64,000 bases of DNA from the NCBI RefSeq assembly GCF_002954265.1, contig NZ_PPSL01000001.1, positions 744,001-808,000 of the forward strand, in the 5' to 3' direction. Below are positions 7,385 through 17,291 of this stretch, piece by piece. Both the position numbers and the translations under genes were made by a program. The first letter of the stretch is position 1, and each line of letters begins with the position of its first letter. A model generated the notes under the pieces. That model searched no databases, was not told where the DNA came from, and saw nothing but the letters and a program-made list of their open reading frames with translations. This DNA comes from Flavipsychrobacter stenotrophus. Its GTDB lineage: Bacteria; Bacteroidota; Bacteroidia; Chitinophagales; Chitinophagaceae.

Positions 7385-10261
7385 CTAGACCGCATGTGAA
7401 AAAGGAATATAGATGTCAAATGTAGCCCCTTTACCCAGTTCGCCTGTTGCTGTAACTACGCCATGATGGTTTTCCACAATTTTCTTTACTATCGCCAGCC
7501 CTATGCCTGTGCCATTATATTCCTGTCGGCCATGCAGTCGTTGGAACAATTCAAATATCTTGTCCTTAAAATGTGGCTCAAATCCAATCCCATTGTCCGA
7601 AAAGCTAATGTGGCAGTATTCAACATCTTCCGAAAGTCGATCGCATTTTAAAAGATCGCCCTTACATATTTCACTCCTGATAACTATGCATGGCGCAATT
7701 TCAGGCCGGGCAAACTTTAACGAATTGCTCACCAGATTATGCAACAGCTGGCGAAACTGAAAGGGGATGATATTTACTTTTGCCAGGCCCAACGAATCAA
7801 TCATAACATGCTTTTGCTCCAACTCCTCTCTTAGATCACCCTTTACCTCGTCTACGATCTCGTTCAGATCTGCATATTGAAATTTCCTTTCAGACGTTGC
7901 GGTTCGTGAGTAAACCAGCAGGTCATTGATCAGAGTTTGCATCCGAAACGCAGCATCCTGCATCCTCTTAAAATAATCTAGTCCTTTATCAGACAGATTA
8001 ACTGCTTCCGTTTCTGATATGCGTGAGGCGAAAGTCTGGATCTTGCGCAAAGGTTCCTGAAGATCGTGGCTGGAAATGTAGGCGAATGACTGAAGCTCTT
8101 TATTCATTTTCTCCAGTTCGATATTATTTTTCTCCAGTATTTCGGCACTCTTTTTTGCTATATCGTCGGCTTCTTTTTTTTCTGTCAGGTCATGGGTAAC
8201 CTTTGAAAATCCAATGATCTCATTCTTGTCATTGTGTACAGCAGTAATGACAACATTAGCCCAGAAGAGTTCTCCGTTTTTACGCACTCGCCAGCCTTCT
8301 TGGCCTGCCCGCCCGGTTTTGATCGCCAATGTGAGCAGCTTCAGCGGTAAATTGTTCTTTTTATCTTCGGCAGTGTAAAAGGTAGAAAAGCTTTTACCAA
8401 TGATCTCTTCTGCTTTATATCCCTTTATTTTTTCTGCGCCAATATTCCAGTTTTCTATAATGCCCTTCTGGTTGAGATAGATAATCGAGTAGTCCTGCAC
8501 TTCTTCCACCATAAGATGGTATCGTTCTTCACTCCTTTTCAGCGATTCATAGGTAAATATCAGTTCCTTCGTTCGTTCCTCTACTTGTTGCTCCAGTTCC
8601 TCGGAAAAGTTCTTCTGATCCTGGATATCGGTACTGGAGCCAACCCACATTTGGATCTTACCGTTTTCATCTCTATGTGCCGTTGCGCGGCTTAGTTGCC
8701 AGCGATATTCTCCATCAAACTTTCTGAATCTATGCTCCAATAAGAAATCATTGCCGGTTTTAACTGAATAAAGCCATTCTCTGATGTTTTTTTGCCTATC
8801 GTCGGGGTGCACAATTTGTAACCAACCATCGACATAAAGCTGTTCTGGCAATAGTCCCGAGTATTCGTATACAGACTTGTTAAAATAATTGAGGTTACCT
8901 TCTGAATCAGCGGTCCAAATGTGCTGCGGCATTGAATTGGCTAACAGACGGAATTGTTTTTCACTTTCCTCAATTTTCTTTCTCGCGTTAACCTTTTCGG
9001 TTACATCACTTACCGTAGCAATAACTCCTGATATTCTGCCATCTGCTTCCCGCAACGGTGAATATTCAAAATCGTTATAAGCTGTTATTGCCGGATTATT
9101 GTGTTGTATATATGATACTGCTTCAGTTTCTCGATAAACGATGCCTGTATTAAAAACACCATCCAGTAGCCCCGGAACAGGTCCTCCTATAATTTCCGGA
9201 AAAACATCGATGAGTCTTTTGCTCTCCAGGTTTTGCCCTGTTTTGCCCCATCTTTTCAACATCGCGCTATTGGCAATCTCAATAACATGCTCCGGACCGT
9301 TCAGCACCACCATTGCAACTGGCGATTGGTTGATAAGACTACGAAATCGTGCTTCGCCTGTCTCTACCTGCTTTCTCGCTGCTACTCGTTCAGTTACATC
9401 TTCCATGGTGCCATTAAACCGCCAGGCAATTTTATCATTGTTAAACCATGCCCTGCCTTTTGCATGCACAATGGTTTCTTTTTTTGAGTGCGGATGGAGG
9501 ATCACATATTCAACATCATAGTTGCCGCCTGATGAGTAATCAAGGGCTGTTTGTATGGCATTTGTCACCCGTTGCCGGTCACCGTCGTGGATGGCATTTA
9601 TCACATGTGCGAGTTCGATCTCTTCATTTGCCGCAATCCCGAACCATTTTTTCAATCTTTCGTTGGCTGTAAATGTATTTGTACTCGGGTTGTAGTCCCA
9701 TGTTCCCAACTCTGCGGCTTCTATTGCAAACTCCAGTTCGTTTTTGCTTTCCTCCAGTTTAGAGTGAACAATAACTTTTTCGGTGGTTTCGTGGCAGGTA
9801 ACAAATACACCCGCAGGCAAACCTGATTCATCGTTTACAGGGCTATAGCTAAAAGTAAAATATACGTCTTCTATCGTTCCATTTCGGTAAATAGGGATAA
9901 GCTGATCTTCGCTCCAGGTGGATTCTCCTCCGTCAAGTACCTGGTCTAACAACGGTTTAATTACATTCCATATATCTGGCCAGGCGTCTTTTCCTTTCAT
10001 TCCCAGCATAGCGGGGTGCCTTCCTTCTTTGCCCAGACTTGGCCGATATGCATCGTTATAAAAACATATCAAATCCTGTCCCCAGAAAAGGAACATTGGG
10101 AATTTTGAATTTAGTATTATACTAAGTGTTGTACGTAGGCTCTGAGGCCAGAACTCAGGTAAACCTAGAGATGTCTTACTCCAGTCTTTTTCTCTGGTCA
10201 ACTTACCCATTTCCCCACCTCCTGCAATAAACCGCATCTTGTCAGTATTTATAATTCCCAT
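7385..10261 (-). CDS. Multi-PAS sensor histidine kinase
   Basis: A 958-residue cytoplasmic-looking kinase with no clear transmembrane segment. About five PAS/PAC units can be placed: about 30-160, 175-295, 305-425, 430-550 and 575-690. Short coiled linkers such as SKLEESKNELEFAIEAAELG lie between them. The dimerisation domain contains AYISSHDLQEPLRKIQTFAS, with the phospho-acceptor His in SSHDLQ at about 735, the phytochrome-like subtype. The ATPase domain has NLVSNSLKF, DNGIGFEP and NGTGIGLAIV. The gene begins 8 bp after the stop of a single-domain response regulator, its probable partner. No DNA-binding output is encoded, so signalling probably goes through protein partners. Confidence 0.9.
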   Translation of the reverse strand: MGIINTDKMRFIAGGGEMGKLTREKDWSKTSLGLPEFWPQSLRTTLSIILNSKFPMFLFWGQDLICFYNDAYRPSLGKEGRHPAMLGMKGKDAWPDIWNVIKPLLDQVLDGGESTWSEDQLIPIYRNGTIEDVYFTFSYSPVNDESGLPAGVFVTCHETTEKVIVHSKLEESKNELEFAIEAAELGTWDYNPSTNTFTANERLKKWFGIAANEEIELAHVINAIHDGDRQRVTNAIQTALDYSSGGNYDVEYVILHPHSKKETIVHAKGRAWFNNDKIAWRFNGTMEDVTERVAARKQVETGEARFRSLINQSPVAMVVLNGPEHVIEIANSAMLKRWGKTGQNLESKRLIDVFPEIIGGPVPGLLDGVFNTGIVYRETEAVSYIQHNNPAITAYNDFEYSPLREADGRISGVIATVSDVTEKVNARKKIEESEKQFRLLANSMPQHIWTADSEGNLNYFNKSVYEYSGLLPEQLYVDGWLQIVHPDDRQKNIREWLYSVKTGNDFLLEHRFRKFDGEYRWQLSRATAHRDENGKIQMWVGSSTDIQDQKNFSEELEQQVEERTKELIFTYESLKRSEERYHLMVEEVQDYSIIYLNQKGIIENWNIGAEKIKGYKAEEIIGKSFSTFYTAEDKKNNLPLKLLTLAIKTGRAGQEGWRVRKNGELFWANVVITAVHNDKNEIIGFSKVTHDLTEKKEADDIAKKSAEILEKNNIELEKMNKELQSFAYISSHDLQEPLRKIQTFASRISETEAVNLSDKGLDYFKRMQDAAFRMQTLINDLLVYSRTATSERKFQYADLNEIVDEVKGDLREELEQKHVMIDSLGLAKVNIIPFQFRQLLHNLVSNSLKFARPEIAPCIVIRSEICKGDLLKCDRLSEDVEYCHISFSDNGIGFEPHFKDKIFELFQRLHGRQEYNGTGIGLAIVKKIVENHHGVVTATGELGKGATFDIYIPFSHAV

Positions 10262-10269
10262 TAGCGTAT

Positions 10270-10719
10270 TTATTGAACCTGGATGATAAAATTATCTTTG
10301 CTTATAGTATCTCCATTATTGATAGAAGCACTAGTAAGCGCCAGAAAAATAATTTCCTTTAGTTTTGAAAAATCACCGGGCTTGCGAATATAATGTAGCG
10401 CCCCTTTCTCGTACAGCAAATTTACTACGTCCCTATCTAACGAAGTTGAATAAATTATAACCGGCAGGCATTTTAATTGCTGGTTTGTCTTGATCTCTGC
10501 AAGGCATTCAAAGCCATTTTTACGCGGCATATTTAAGTCTAGAAACAGCATATCCGGAAGCGCACGAGGCCTGGATATCAACAACCTCATTAATTGTTCT
10601 CCATCACCAACCGTTTCCAAAGACGAGTCAATCGGAAGCTCTTTCAATGCCTCGTCAAAGAAGATACAATCATCTGCATCATCATCGGCAAGCAATAAAT
10701 GGAGCGGCTGCTTCGTCAT
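10270..10719 (-). CDS. Single-domain response regulator (Rcp1-like receiver)
   Basis: A 149-residue stand-alone receiver. The acidic cluster ADDDADD (11-17), phospho-acceptor Asp61 in LFLDLNMPRKNG, and the lysine of IRKPGD are all present. About 20 residues follow the receiver and contain no output domain. This form is the usual partner of phytochrome-type and multi-PAS kinases and acts as a phosphorelay shuttle or by protein contact. It is the first gene of an operon with the kinase, with an 8-bp gap. Confidence 0.9.
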   Translation of the reverse strand: MTKQPLHLLLADDDADDCIFFDEALKELPIDSSLETVGDGEQLMRLLISRPRALPDMLFLDLNMPRKNGFECLAEIKTNQQLKCLPVIIYSTSLDRDVVNLLYEKGALHYIRKPGDFSKLKEIIFLALTSASINNGDTISKDNFIIQVQ

Positions 10720-10925
10720 ATGGTATTATAGAAGTATGTATAAAAATAATGCCAAGCTAAAGTTAAAGATCAATTTACTGAATAAAACTGACATTTTCTC
10801 CGCTCGCCCAATATAAACGCCCCGGATTTTCCCATCAAAAAATCAAGTTAAACTTGCTACAGGGTGTTTAGAAAAAGTATAGCGGAAGGACATGCTTGTG
10901 GCATGTTGCTTCCGCTACATTAATG

Positions 10926-10997
10926 TGGTCTTGCCAGGAATCGAACCTGGATCTAAAGTTTAGGAAACTTCTATTCTATCCATTGAACTACAAGACC
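10926..10997 (-). tRNA. tRNA-Arg (anticodon CCT)
   Basis: The minus strand folds as a full cloverleaf. The acceptor GGTCTTG pairs with CAAGACC, with discriminator A. The D arm is GTTC/GAAT, the anticodon stem GAAGT/ACTTT with loop TTCCTAA (anticodon CCT, reads AGG), and the T arm CCAGG TTCGATT CCTGG. The 3' CCA is not encoded. Confidence 0.95.
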
Positions 10998-11110
10998 ATA
11001 GAACCGTTGGGTTCATTAGGGGTTGCAAAAGTAACGTTTTCGTGTAATTGAACAACTCATTTTTTCGATTGTTTGTAAAAAAGCACGTCAACTCCTGAAA
11101 CAATCGGTTT

Positions 11111-11701
11111 TTAGCTGAATCTGATAGTTTCAAGGAAGTGGTTTACATCCTGTTCAAGGAAATCAGCTGCCGGTTTTAGTGAATCGGCATTGGGGGTGAC
11201 GTCAAAGTAAAGTGCTCCCCGCAGAAAATGGTGTAGTGAATCGGTGGCGGTAAATTGAAAGCGCGAAGCAGAGTTTCCGCCCACCGTGTATATTATACCG
11301 GTAACTCCGTATTTGTTTCTGTAGGTTTCTTCCCTTATATAATCTGCTTTCTTTTCGTGAAAAGACGACAATCCGTAAGCGTCATTGACCATTCTGATAA
11401 ATCCATCTTTTGAGGGTACAGTGAGGTATGTAATGTTGATCATTGCACCGAGAGACGGCACGTTGATATTTAACCAGTATTTATTGTTCGGATTATCTTT
11501 TATAAAGACAGTATCTCTTTCCACATTGCTGTAGATTGGATATTCAAACTGATAAGGATATCCCGGATACATGAACTCTTTGTATTGATGGACCGCCGGG
11601 GTATCTATTTTAAAATAACCTGCAGGTTTGGGAGTAAACTCCGTTGGCCGACAAGAAGTAAATATTCCTGCTATTATGATGAAGAATAGTAAACGCTGCA
11701 T
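11111..11701 (-). CDS. gldD: Gliding motility lipoprotein GldD
   Basis: A 196-residue lipoprotein. The signal sequence MQRLLFFIIIAGIFTSC ends in a lipobox with Cys17. The mature start has the GldD hallmark PKPAGYFKIDTP, followed by YPIYSNVERDT and a C-terminal DVNHFLETIRFS. GldD is needed for gliding and T9SS function in Flavobacterium; here it probably supports secretion of the T9SS proteins elsewhere in the window. I use the ATG at 11701; a TTG three codons upstream is also open. A TAGTTTTG box on the minus strand at 11708-11715 resembles the Bacteroidota -7 promoter element and would leave almost no 5' leader. Confidence 0.88.
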   Translation of the reverse strand: MQRLLFFIIIAGIFTSCRPTEFTPKPAGYFKIDTPAVHQYKEFMYPGYPYQFEYPIYSNVERDTVFIKDNPNNKYWLNINVPSLGAMINITYLTVPSKDGFIRMVNDAYGLSSFHEKKADYIREETYRNKYGVTGIIYTVGGNSASRFQFTATDSLHHFLRGALYFDVTPNADSLKPAADFLEQDVNHFLETIRFS

Positions 11702-11840
11702 AATGGCCAAAACTAAGCAAATCAGTGGAAATTGTAAGCATTTAACAGTTGTCGGTTAAGATGATAAATATATCTATAGCCAATATTGGCTTTTGTATTT
11801 TGTATACTTACTTTTAGCTTTTTAGCGTAAATTCGATACT

Positions 11841-14093
11841 ATGCAGAACCAGGTGTTATTAACGTATGATAAAACTGATGAGGAAGAGAAGAAAATCATA
11901 CTTCGTGAATATAGAGCGCTATTAAGAGCATTAAGGCAGCGCATTAAGAAGGGCGATAAGAATAAACTGCGCCAGGCATTTGAAATGGCAGTAGAGGCGC
12001 ATAGGCACATGCGTCGAAAATCGGGGGAGCCGTACATTTTACATCCGCTGGCAGTTGCACGCATAGCGGTTGAGGAAATTGGACTAGGGGTGACATCCGC
12101 AATTTGTGCCTTGCTTCATGATACCGTTGAAGACACCGAAATATCGCTCGAAGATATTGAGCGTGAATTCAGCAAGCCGATTGCCAAGATAATTGATGGA
12201 TTGACCAAAATATCCAATGTTGTAGATATAAAAGGTGATTCAACTCTGCAGGCTGAGAACTTCAGAAAGATATTACTGACGCTTGTGGATGACCCAAGAG
12301 TGATATTGATAAAGCTTGCTGACCGGTTGCATAATATGCGGACGCTTGAAAGCATGAACCGGGAGAAGCAACTGAAGATCGCTTCGGAAACAACTTATAT
12401 CTATTCTCCTTTGGCACATAGGTTGGGTCTCTACGAGATCAAATCTGAAATGGAAGATCTGGCCATGAAGTATACTCAGCCGGATATTTATGCTGAGATT
12501 GCCCAGAATCTGAAAGAAACCAGGAGAGATAGAACCAGATATATTAATGAATTTATTAAGCCTATAAAGGATACGCTTATTACAAACGGGCTGGAGTTTG
12601 AAATATATGGCAGACCTAAAGCTATTAATTCTATCTACCAGAAGATGCGCACCAAACACGTATCTTTTGATGAGGTCTATGATCTGTTTGCTATTCGCAT
12701 AATTCTAAAATCGCCGCTTGATAAAGAAAAAGATGACTGTTGGAAGGCCTATTCTGTGGTCACCAATATTTACCACCCAAGTACAGAGCGCCTGCGCGAC
12801 TGGATTAGCGTTCCCAAAGGGAATGGCTATGAAGCCTTGCACACTACGGTGATGGGCCCTGGTGGTCGCTGGGTAGAAGTGCAGATACGCTCAGACAGAA
12901 TGAATGAGATAGCTGAGAAGGGGCTTGCCGCGCACTGGAAATATAAGGAAGGGTCTACATCACAACAGGAAAGCAAGCTGGATAGCTTCCTGGTACATCT
13001 GAGCGAGATACTGGCCAACCCTGATACAGACACGATAGACTTTATACAAGATTTCAAACTCGATCTGTTTACCGAGGAGATATATATTTATACCCCTAAG
13101 GGAGACATGCGTGTGCTGCCCAAGGGTGCTACCGCACTAGATTTTGCCTTTGATATTCACTCTGAACTGGGAATGAAGTGTATAGGCGCCAAAGTAAATT
13201 ACAAACTGGTACCTCTCAGCTACCAGATCAATAGCGGAGACCAAGTGGAGGTAATTACTTCATCTAAACAAAAGCCATCGGAAGACTGGTTGCAGTTCCT
13301 GATCACAGCAAAGGCTAAATCGAAAATAAAGAGCTACTTCAAGGAAGAACGGAGAAAAGTAGGTGAAGAAGGTAAGTTGATCCTTAAGAAGAAGTTGGAG
13401 AAGATAGGTGTGCCCATGTCGCACTTTAACCTGAACGAGATTTGCGCGCACTATAAAAGGATCACTCCTTTTGAGTTATTCTATGCTATAGCGGTAGGTG
13501 CTATCGATCTGAAGGATCTGAAAGACTTCAGTCCGCATGGAGAAAAACTATTGCAGCCTGCTCGTGAGCAGAAAAACGAATCGCTCAACCTTGTTAGTGA
13601 AGAAGATGTAAAGAAGACACTGCCGGGTAAGGGTGAAGTGGTCATATTCGGAGACAGTTCTGATAAGATATTGTATAAGTTAGCCAACTGCTGTCAGCCA
13701 ATACCGGGTGACAATGTATTTGGCTTTGTTTCTGCTGGAGAAGGATTAACTATCCATCGTACAGACTGTCCTAACGCTGCTAAACTACTGGCTAACTATG
13801 GTCATAGGATCATTAAGACCAAGTGGGCAAAAAACAAAGAGATATCATTCCTTACCGGTGTGCGTATAGTAGGTCTTGACGATGTGGGGGTAATACAGAA
13901 GATCACTAACATAATATCAGGAGACCTGAAGATAAATATGCGTTCATTGAGTATAGACTCTAATGACGGGATATTTGAAGGAACGATAATGGTTTATGTT
14001 CATGATCGTGAGGAGCTGAATAAACTTTGTAATGCATTGGCCACTCTTGACGGTATACAGAAGATAGAGCGCCTTGAAAACACCATTTCCTAA
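11841..14093 (+). CDS. spoT: Bifunctional (p)ppGpp synthetase/hydrolase (Rel/SpoT)
   Basis: A 750-residue RSH protein of standard length. The order is the HD hydrolase (about 45-200, with EPYILHPLAVA and the catalytic HDTVEDTE), the RelA/SpoT synthetase (about 245-365, with IYGRPKAINSIYQKM), TGS (about 405-465), a helical/CC region with NCCQPIPGD (about 615), and a C-terminal ACT domain (about 670-745). The intact HD motif suggests it both makes and degrades (p)ppGpp, as usual where one RSH serves the cell. It lies divergent from gldD. The M32 carboxypeptidase starts 2 bp after its stop, so the two are an operon. Confidence 0.95.
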   Translation: MQNQVLLTYDKTDEEEKKIILREYRALLRALRQRIKKGDKNKLRQAFEMAVEAHRHMRRKSGEPYILHPLAVARIAVEEIGLGVTSAICALLHDTVEDTEISLEDIEREFSKPIAKIIDGLTKISNVVDIKGDSTLQAENFRKILLTLVDDPRVILIKLADRLHNMRTLESMNREKQLKIASETTYIYSPLAHRLGLYEIKSEMEDLAMKYTQPDIYAEIAQNLKETRRDRTRYINEFIKPIKDTLITNGLEFEIYGRPKAINSIYQKMRTKHVSFDEVYDLFAIRIILKSPLDKEKDDCWKAYSVVTNIYHPSTERLRDWISVPKGNGYEALHTTVMGPGGRWVEVQIRSDRMNEIAEKGLAAHWKYKEGSTSQQESKLDSFLVHLSEILANPDTDTIDFIQDFKLDLFTEEIYIYTPKGDMRVLPKGATALDFAFDIHSELGMKCIGAKVNYKLVPLSYQINSGDQVEVITSSKQKPSEDWLQFLITAKAKSKIKSYFKEERRKVGEEGKLILKKKLEKIGVPMSHFNLNEICAHYKRITPFELFYAIAVGAIDLKDLKDFSPHGEKLLQPAREQKNESLNLVSEEDVKKTLPGKGEVVIFGDSSDKILYKLANCCQPIPGDNVFGFVSAGEGLTIHRTDCPNAAKLLANYGHRIIKTKWAKNKEISFLTGVRIVGLDDVGVIQKITNIISGDLKINMRSLSIDSNDGIFEGTIMVYVHDREELNKLCNALATLDGIQKIERLENTIS

Positions 14094-14095
14094 TT

Positions 14096-15613
14096 ATGTC
14101 AAACAAACAAATGTCTTCAAATACAGCTGATCTATATAATGAATACGTAGTCCTGATGCAGAAAGCGGCCGATATAAGCAATGCTGCTGCTGTGCTTGAA
14201 TGGGATCAGGAAACATACATGCCAGCAAAGGGTGCAGAAAACAGGGGCCGCCAACTTGCAACACTTGCTTCTCATGCGCATGATATACTCACCAGTCAAA
14301 GACTTGGCGAACTACTTGATGAATTAGCGGAACGTATTGATATGTCTGACACCCAACAGGCCAATGTGCGCCTGAGCAGGAAAGATTATGAAAAAAACAG
14401 AAAGCTACCATCATCATTTGTTGAGGCTATATCACGCCAGACAAGTGAGTGTTTTAATGCCTGGATAGAAGCCAGACGAAAAAACAACTATTCTATATTC
14501 GCACCCTCACTTACTAAAATGATTGCCTTGAAACAGGAGCAGGCCAAACTGTATGGCTATGATGGTCATCCGTACGACGCATTGCTGGATGATTATGAGC
14601 CCGGTGCTACAGTGGCTATGCTGGATCCTGTATTTGCTAAAATAAGAGAGCAAATGCCGCCACTACTGGCAAGAATAAAAGAAGGCCATCAGGTAAGTAA
14701 CGATTGTTTCCACAAAGAATATCCAAAGCAGGTGCAGTGGGATTTTTCTGAACAGGTGCTGAGAAAGATGGGATACGACTTTGAAGCGGGCAGACAAGAT
14801 TATGCGGAGCATCCGTTCACAACATCTTTTTCTAACAGCGACGTGCGCATAACAACAAGGGTAGATGAGCATAACTACGCGTCGCTATTATGGAGCACAA
14901 TACATGAAGGTGGACATGCGTTATATGAACAGGGATTGCAGGGAGATCAATATGGGTTACCTCTGGGTGCTGCTGCATCGCTAGGTATACATGAGTCGCA
15001 GTCGAGGCTATGGGAGAACTGTGTAGGCTGTGGGTTAAATAGCTGGCTGTATTTCTTCCCGGTATTGCAATCATACTTCCCCGAGCAGCTTAAGGGAGTA
15101 AGCGTTACAGATTTCTTTAAGGCTATGAATAGGGTGGAGCCATCTTTGATAAGAACAGAAGCCGATGAGGTCACCTATCATTTTCATGTAATGATACGCT
15201 ATGAAATAGAGAAGGGGCTGATGGAGAACAAGATCGATCCTAAAGACCTGCCAACTGTTTGGAATAGCATGTATGATAAATACCTGGGCATCACTCCGCC
15301 CGATGATGTGAGGGGTATACTACAGGATGTGCATTGGAGCCATGGTAGTTTCGGCTATTTCCCTACATATAGTCTGGGAAGTTTCTACGCTGCGCAGTTT
15401 TTTGCCAAGGCCCATGAAGAAATAACTGACCTTGATGAACAAATGGCTCGTGGCCAATTTGAGCCATTGCTGGTATGGCTGAGGGATAGGATACATCAAT
15501 ATGGACGCAGATATACATCGGAAGAGTTGTGCGAAAAGGTTACGGGCAAAAAACTGGATACAGAGTACTTTATGCAGTATATAAGCGACAAATATGCTGC
15601 CGTATATGGCTAA
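14096..15613 (+). CDS. M32 family metallocarboxypeptidase (thermostable carboxypeptidase 1-like)
   Basis: A 505-residue cytoplasmic peptidase of usual family length. The zinc motif is H270-EGG-H274 in STIHEGGHALYEQG. The M32-specific HESQSRLWEN follows, about 29 residues later. The N-terminal ALEWDQETYMP segment and the late GILQDVHWSHGSFGYFPTY are also diagnostic. The enzyme removes C-terminal residues from peptides using a divalent metal. It begins 2 bp after the rel stop, with a possible second in-frame start at residue 6, so translational coupling is likely. Confidence 0.95.
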   Translation: MSNKQMSSNTADLYNEYVVLMQKAADISNAAAVLEWDQETYMPAKGAENRGRQLATLASHAHDILTSQRLGELLDELAERIDMSDTQQANVRLSRKDYEKNRKLPSSFVEAISRQTSECFNAWIEARRKNNYSIFAPSLTKMIALKQEQAKLYGYDGHPYDALLDDYEPGATVAMLDPVFAKIREQMPPLLARIKEGHQVSNDCFHKEYPKQVQWDFSEQVLRKMGYDFEAGRQDYAEHPFTTSFSNSDVRITTRVDEHNYASLLWSTIHEGGHALYEQGLQGDQYGLPLGAAASLGIHESQSRLWENCVGCGLNSWLYFFPVLQSYFPEQLKGVSVTDFFKAMNRVEPSLIRTEADEVTYHFHVMIRYEIEKGLMENKIDPKDLPTVWNSMYDKYLGITPPDDVRGILQDVHWSHGSFGYFPTYSLGSFYAAQFFAKAHEEITDLDEQMARGQFEPLLVWLRDRIHQYGRRYTSEELCEKVTGKKLDTEYFMQYISDKYAAVYG

Positions 15614-15625
15614 GAAGCTGGGAAT

Positions 15626-16120
15626 ATGTCAACTGAGTTAACACACTACAAGGAGGCACTGAACGCCAACGAACTTGGTTTTCTTATTAAGAAAGAAGGC
15701 CGGGAACGCAGGCAATACGTAAAGGTGTTCACCATATTTATGGTAGTTAGCTTTGTTGTGCCCTATGTTGCCGCCTGGTATAGGGTGTATGATGGTGCGC
15801 CCAATGCCTTCTCTTATCCTAAGTTTTTTACTGCCGCCACTGTCTTACTCACTATATCCAGCTTTGCCACCTATTTTTCCTATCGGTATAATCTGCGCCA
15901 TCTGCAACACGATATTAAATACGGTACCAAAACGGTATCTACCAATCATGTGACCCGAAAAGTTCATGTGCCGTACAACGATACCTACCACTTCTACATA
16001 GATTCACACATAAAGCTGAGTATAGAGGTTTCGGCAAATGATTATGATTTCTTTAGCGAAGGCGATGAGATAAGCATAGAATACACCACTTATTCAAGGG
16101 AGTACCTTGGATACTTTTAG
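15626..16120 (+). CDS. Unknown two-helix membrane protein
   Basis: A 164-residue protein of no family I recognise. A soluble N-terminus (about 1-30) is followed by helix 1 (VFTIFMVVSFVVPYVAAWY, about 34-52) and helix 2 (FFTAATVLLTISSFATYFSY, about 71-90). The last 70 residues are a polar beta-rich domain (VTRKVHVPYNDTYHFYIDSH, then EGDEISIEYTTYS), probably cytoplasmic. It is 12 bp downstream of the M32 peptidase and likely ends that operon. Its stop codon overlaps the stop of the convergent potassium channel gene by 4 bp. Confidence 0.7.
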   Translation: MSTELTHYKEALNANELGFLIKKEGRERRQYVKVFTIFMVVSFVVPYVAAWYRVYDGAPNAFSYPKFFTAATVLLTISSFATYFSYRYNLRHLQHDIKYGTKTVSTNHVTRKVHVPYNDTYHFYIDSHIKLSIEVSANDYDFFSEGDEISIEYTTYSREYLGYF

Positions 16121-17091
16121 CTGGTTTTTGCCTTCACCTCATTATGTATATTCAGTTTATGAAGTTCCAAAATAGTCTTGCGTCCATCAGGACTCTCTCT
16201 GAACATAGGAATAAACTTGCGGTCAAATAGAATCTCATCATAGGTATAGGAGGTGCGCTGTTGCACATAGTTGGAGAATACCTCGTCAAAAGCCCTAAGG
16301 TTGATGTATAACTCTACATCAGCAGCTTTCATATCGTCTTCTGTAAATCCGTAAAATGGGCTTGTTTCTGTAATAGGGTGTACCACCGTCCAACTCATAG
16401 GCATGCTCTCTACCTTGTTCCTTTCCAGTTCAAGCGTGAAGTATTTGTAGGTAGGTGTATCGTTCTCTAATAGTTGCATAACTACATTTACACGTATGTC
16501 AAGGTCGGTAAGTGTGTGCTTGTCTTTATAGGCTACAAAACGGAACATTAATGCAGTTATTCCCTTGTATGGGCTTACCAGCGCATGATCACTGAACTTA
16601 AGATAGCCGCGGGGGCGGGAAAACCGGCCATAGATAAGACCGGTAGCAATTGCCAATGAAAGAAAGCCAGTCAGCGCTTCCAGCATGGCAACTATGTTGG
16701 CAGAATCGCCCACAGGATTTACACGACCATACCCCACAGTCGTAAACGTTTGTGCACTGAAATAAAATAACTCTTTAAATATCTTCCATTTATTGCCGGG
16801 AATTATGCCTATCAACTGATCGGGACAAAGTATATAATAGATAGTGGTAAATGCCAGGTTTATAGACAGGTAAAAAACGACGATAATGCCGATAAACTTC
16901 CAGACGGGTATATAGAGCATATCGTGAAAGAGACTCATTCTGTTGTAAAAGGGCATACCTTCCTTTTCCAGGTTGTAGGTGCCATCTTTATTTATGAAGC
17001 GGCCGCCTACGTCGGTATTGTTACTGGCAAAGCCTGTATCATTATTCTGTTTGGAGAATGGATTTATTTTTCGATGGCCGGGACTAGACAT
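16117..17091 (-). CDS. Inward-rectifier potassium channel (KirBac-like)
   Basis: A 324-residue channel. There is a slide helix near YIPVWKF (about 60-66), TM1 at about 66-88, a pore helix and selectivity filter TTVGYGRVNP (TVGYG at 118-122), and TM2 at about 135-160. The C-terminal immunoglobulin-like cytoplasmic domain (about 165-310) includes LMFRFVAYKDKHTLTDLDIRV and SMPMSWTVVHPI. The ATG at 17091 (MSSPGHRK) is preferred; 12 further codons upstream are open but rich in His and Tyr. It moves K+ through the inner membrane as a tetramer. The gene is convergent with the unknown membrane protein gene, with overlapping stops. Confidence 0.93.
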   Translation of the reverse strand: MSSPGHRKINPFSKQNNDTGFASNNTDVGGRFINKDGTYNLEKEGMPFYNRMSLFHDMLYIPVWKFIGIIVVFYLSINLAFTTIYYILCPDQLIGIIPGNKWKIFKELFYFSAQTFTTVGYGRVNPVGDSANIVAMLEALTGFLSLAIATGLIYGRFSRPRGYLKFSDHALVSPYKGITALMFRFVAYKDKHTLTDLDIRVNVVMQLLENDTPTYKYFTLELERNKVESMPMSWTVVHPITETSPFYGFTEDDMKAADVELYINLRAFDEVFSNYVQQRTSYTYDEILFDRKFIPMFRESPDGRKTILELHKLNIHNEVKAKTS

Positions 17092-17221
17092 TAGGCAGTA
17101 TGCATGTTTGTGAGTGTAAAAATGCACCAGAAAATGGAGGTATGCAAATAGGAAACATCTATACAGGAATGTGATTAATAAAAATATGTACTTTTATTGT
17201 GAAATTCAACACAGAATTACT

Positions 17222-17229
17222 TACCTTTG
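17222..17229 (+). promoter_or_regulatory. Candidate -7 box (TACCTTTG) of the tRNA-Met gene
   Basis: TACCTTTG is an exact match to the Bacteroidota TAnnTTTG element, 62 bp upstream of the tRNA. A TTG lies about 22 bp further upstream, a slightly long spacing for the -33 element. Confidence 0.5.
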
Positions 17230-17291
17230 CAGTCCCAAATTTCAGGAAACGAACAACATTCATTAACTGAAATTATAACCAACAATTTTCT

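Noticed and set aside
9141-9521. Plus-strand frames opposite the multi-PAS kinase
   Set aside because: They are fragmentary, not protein-like, and contradicted by the intact kinase on the other strand.
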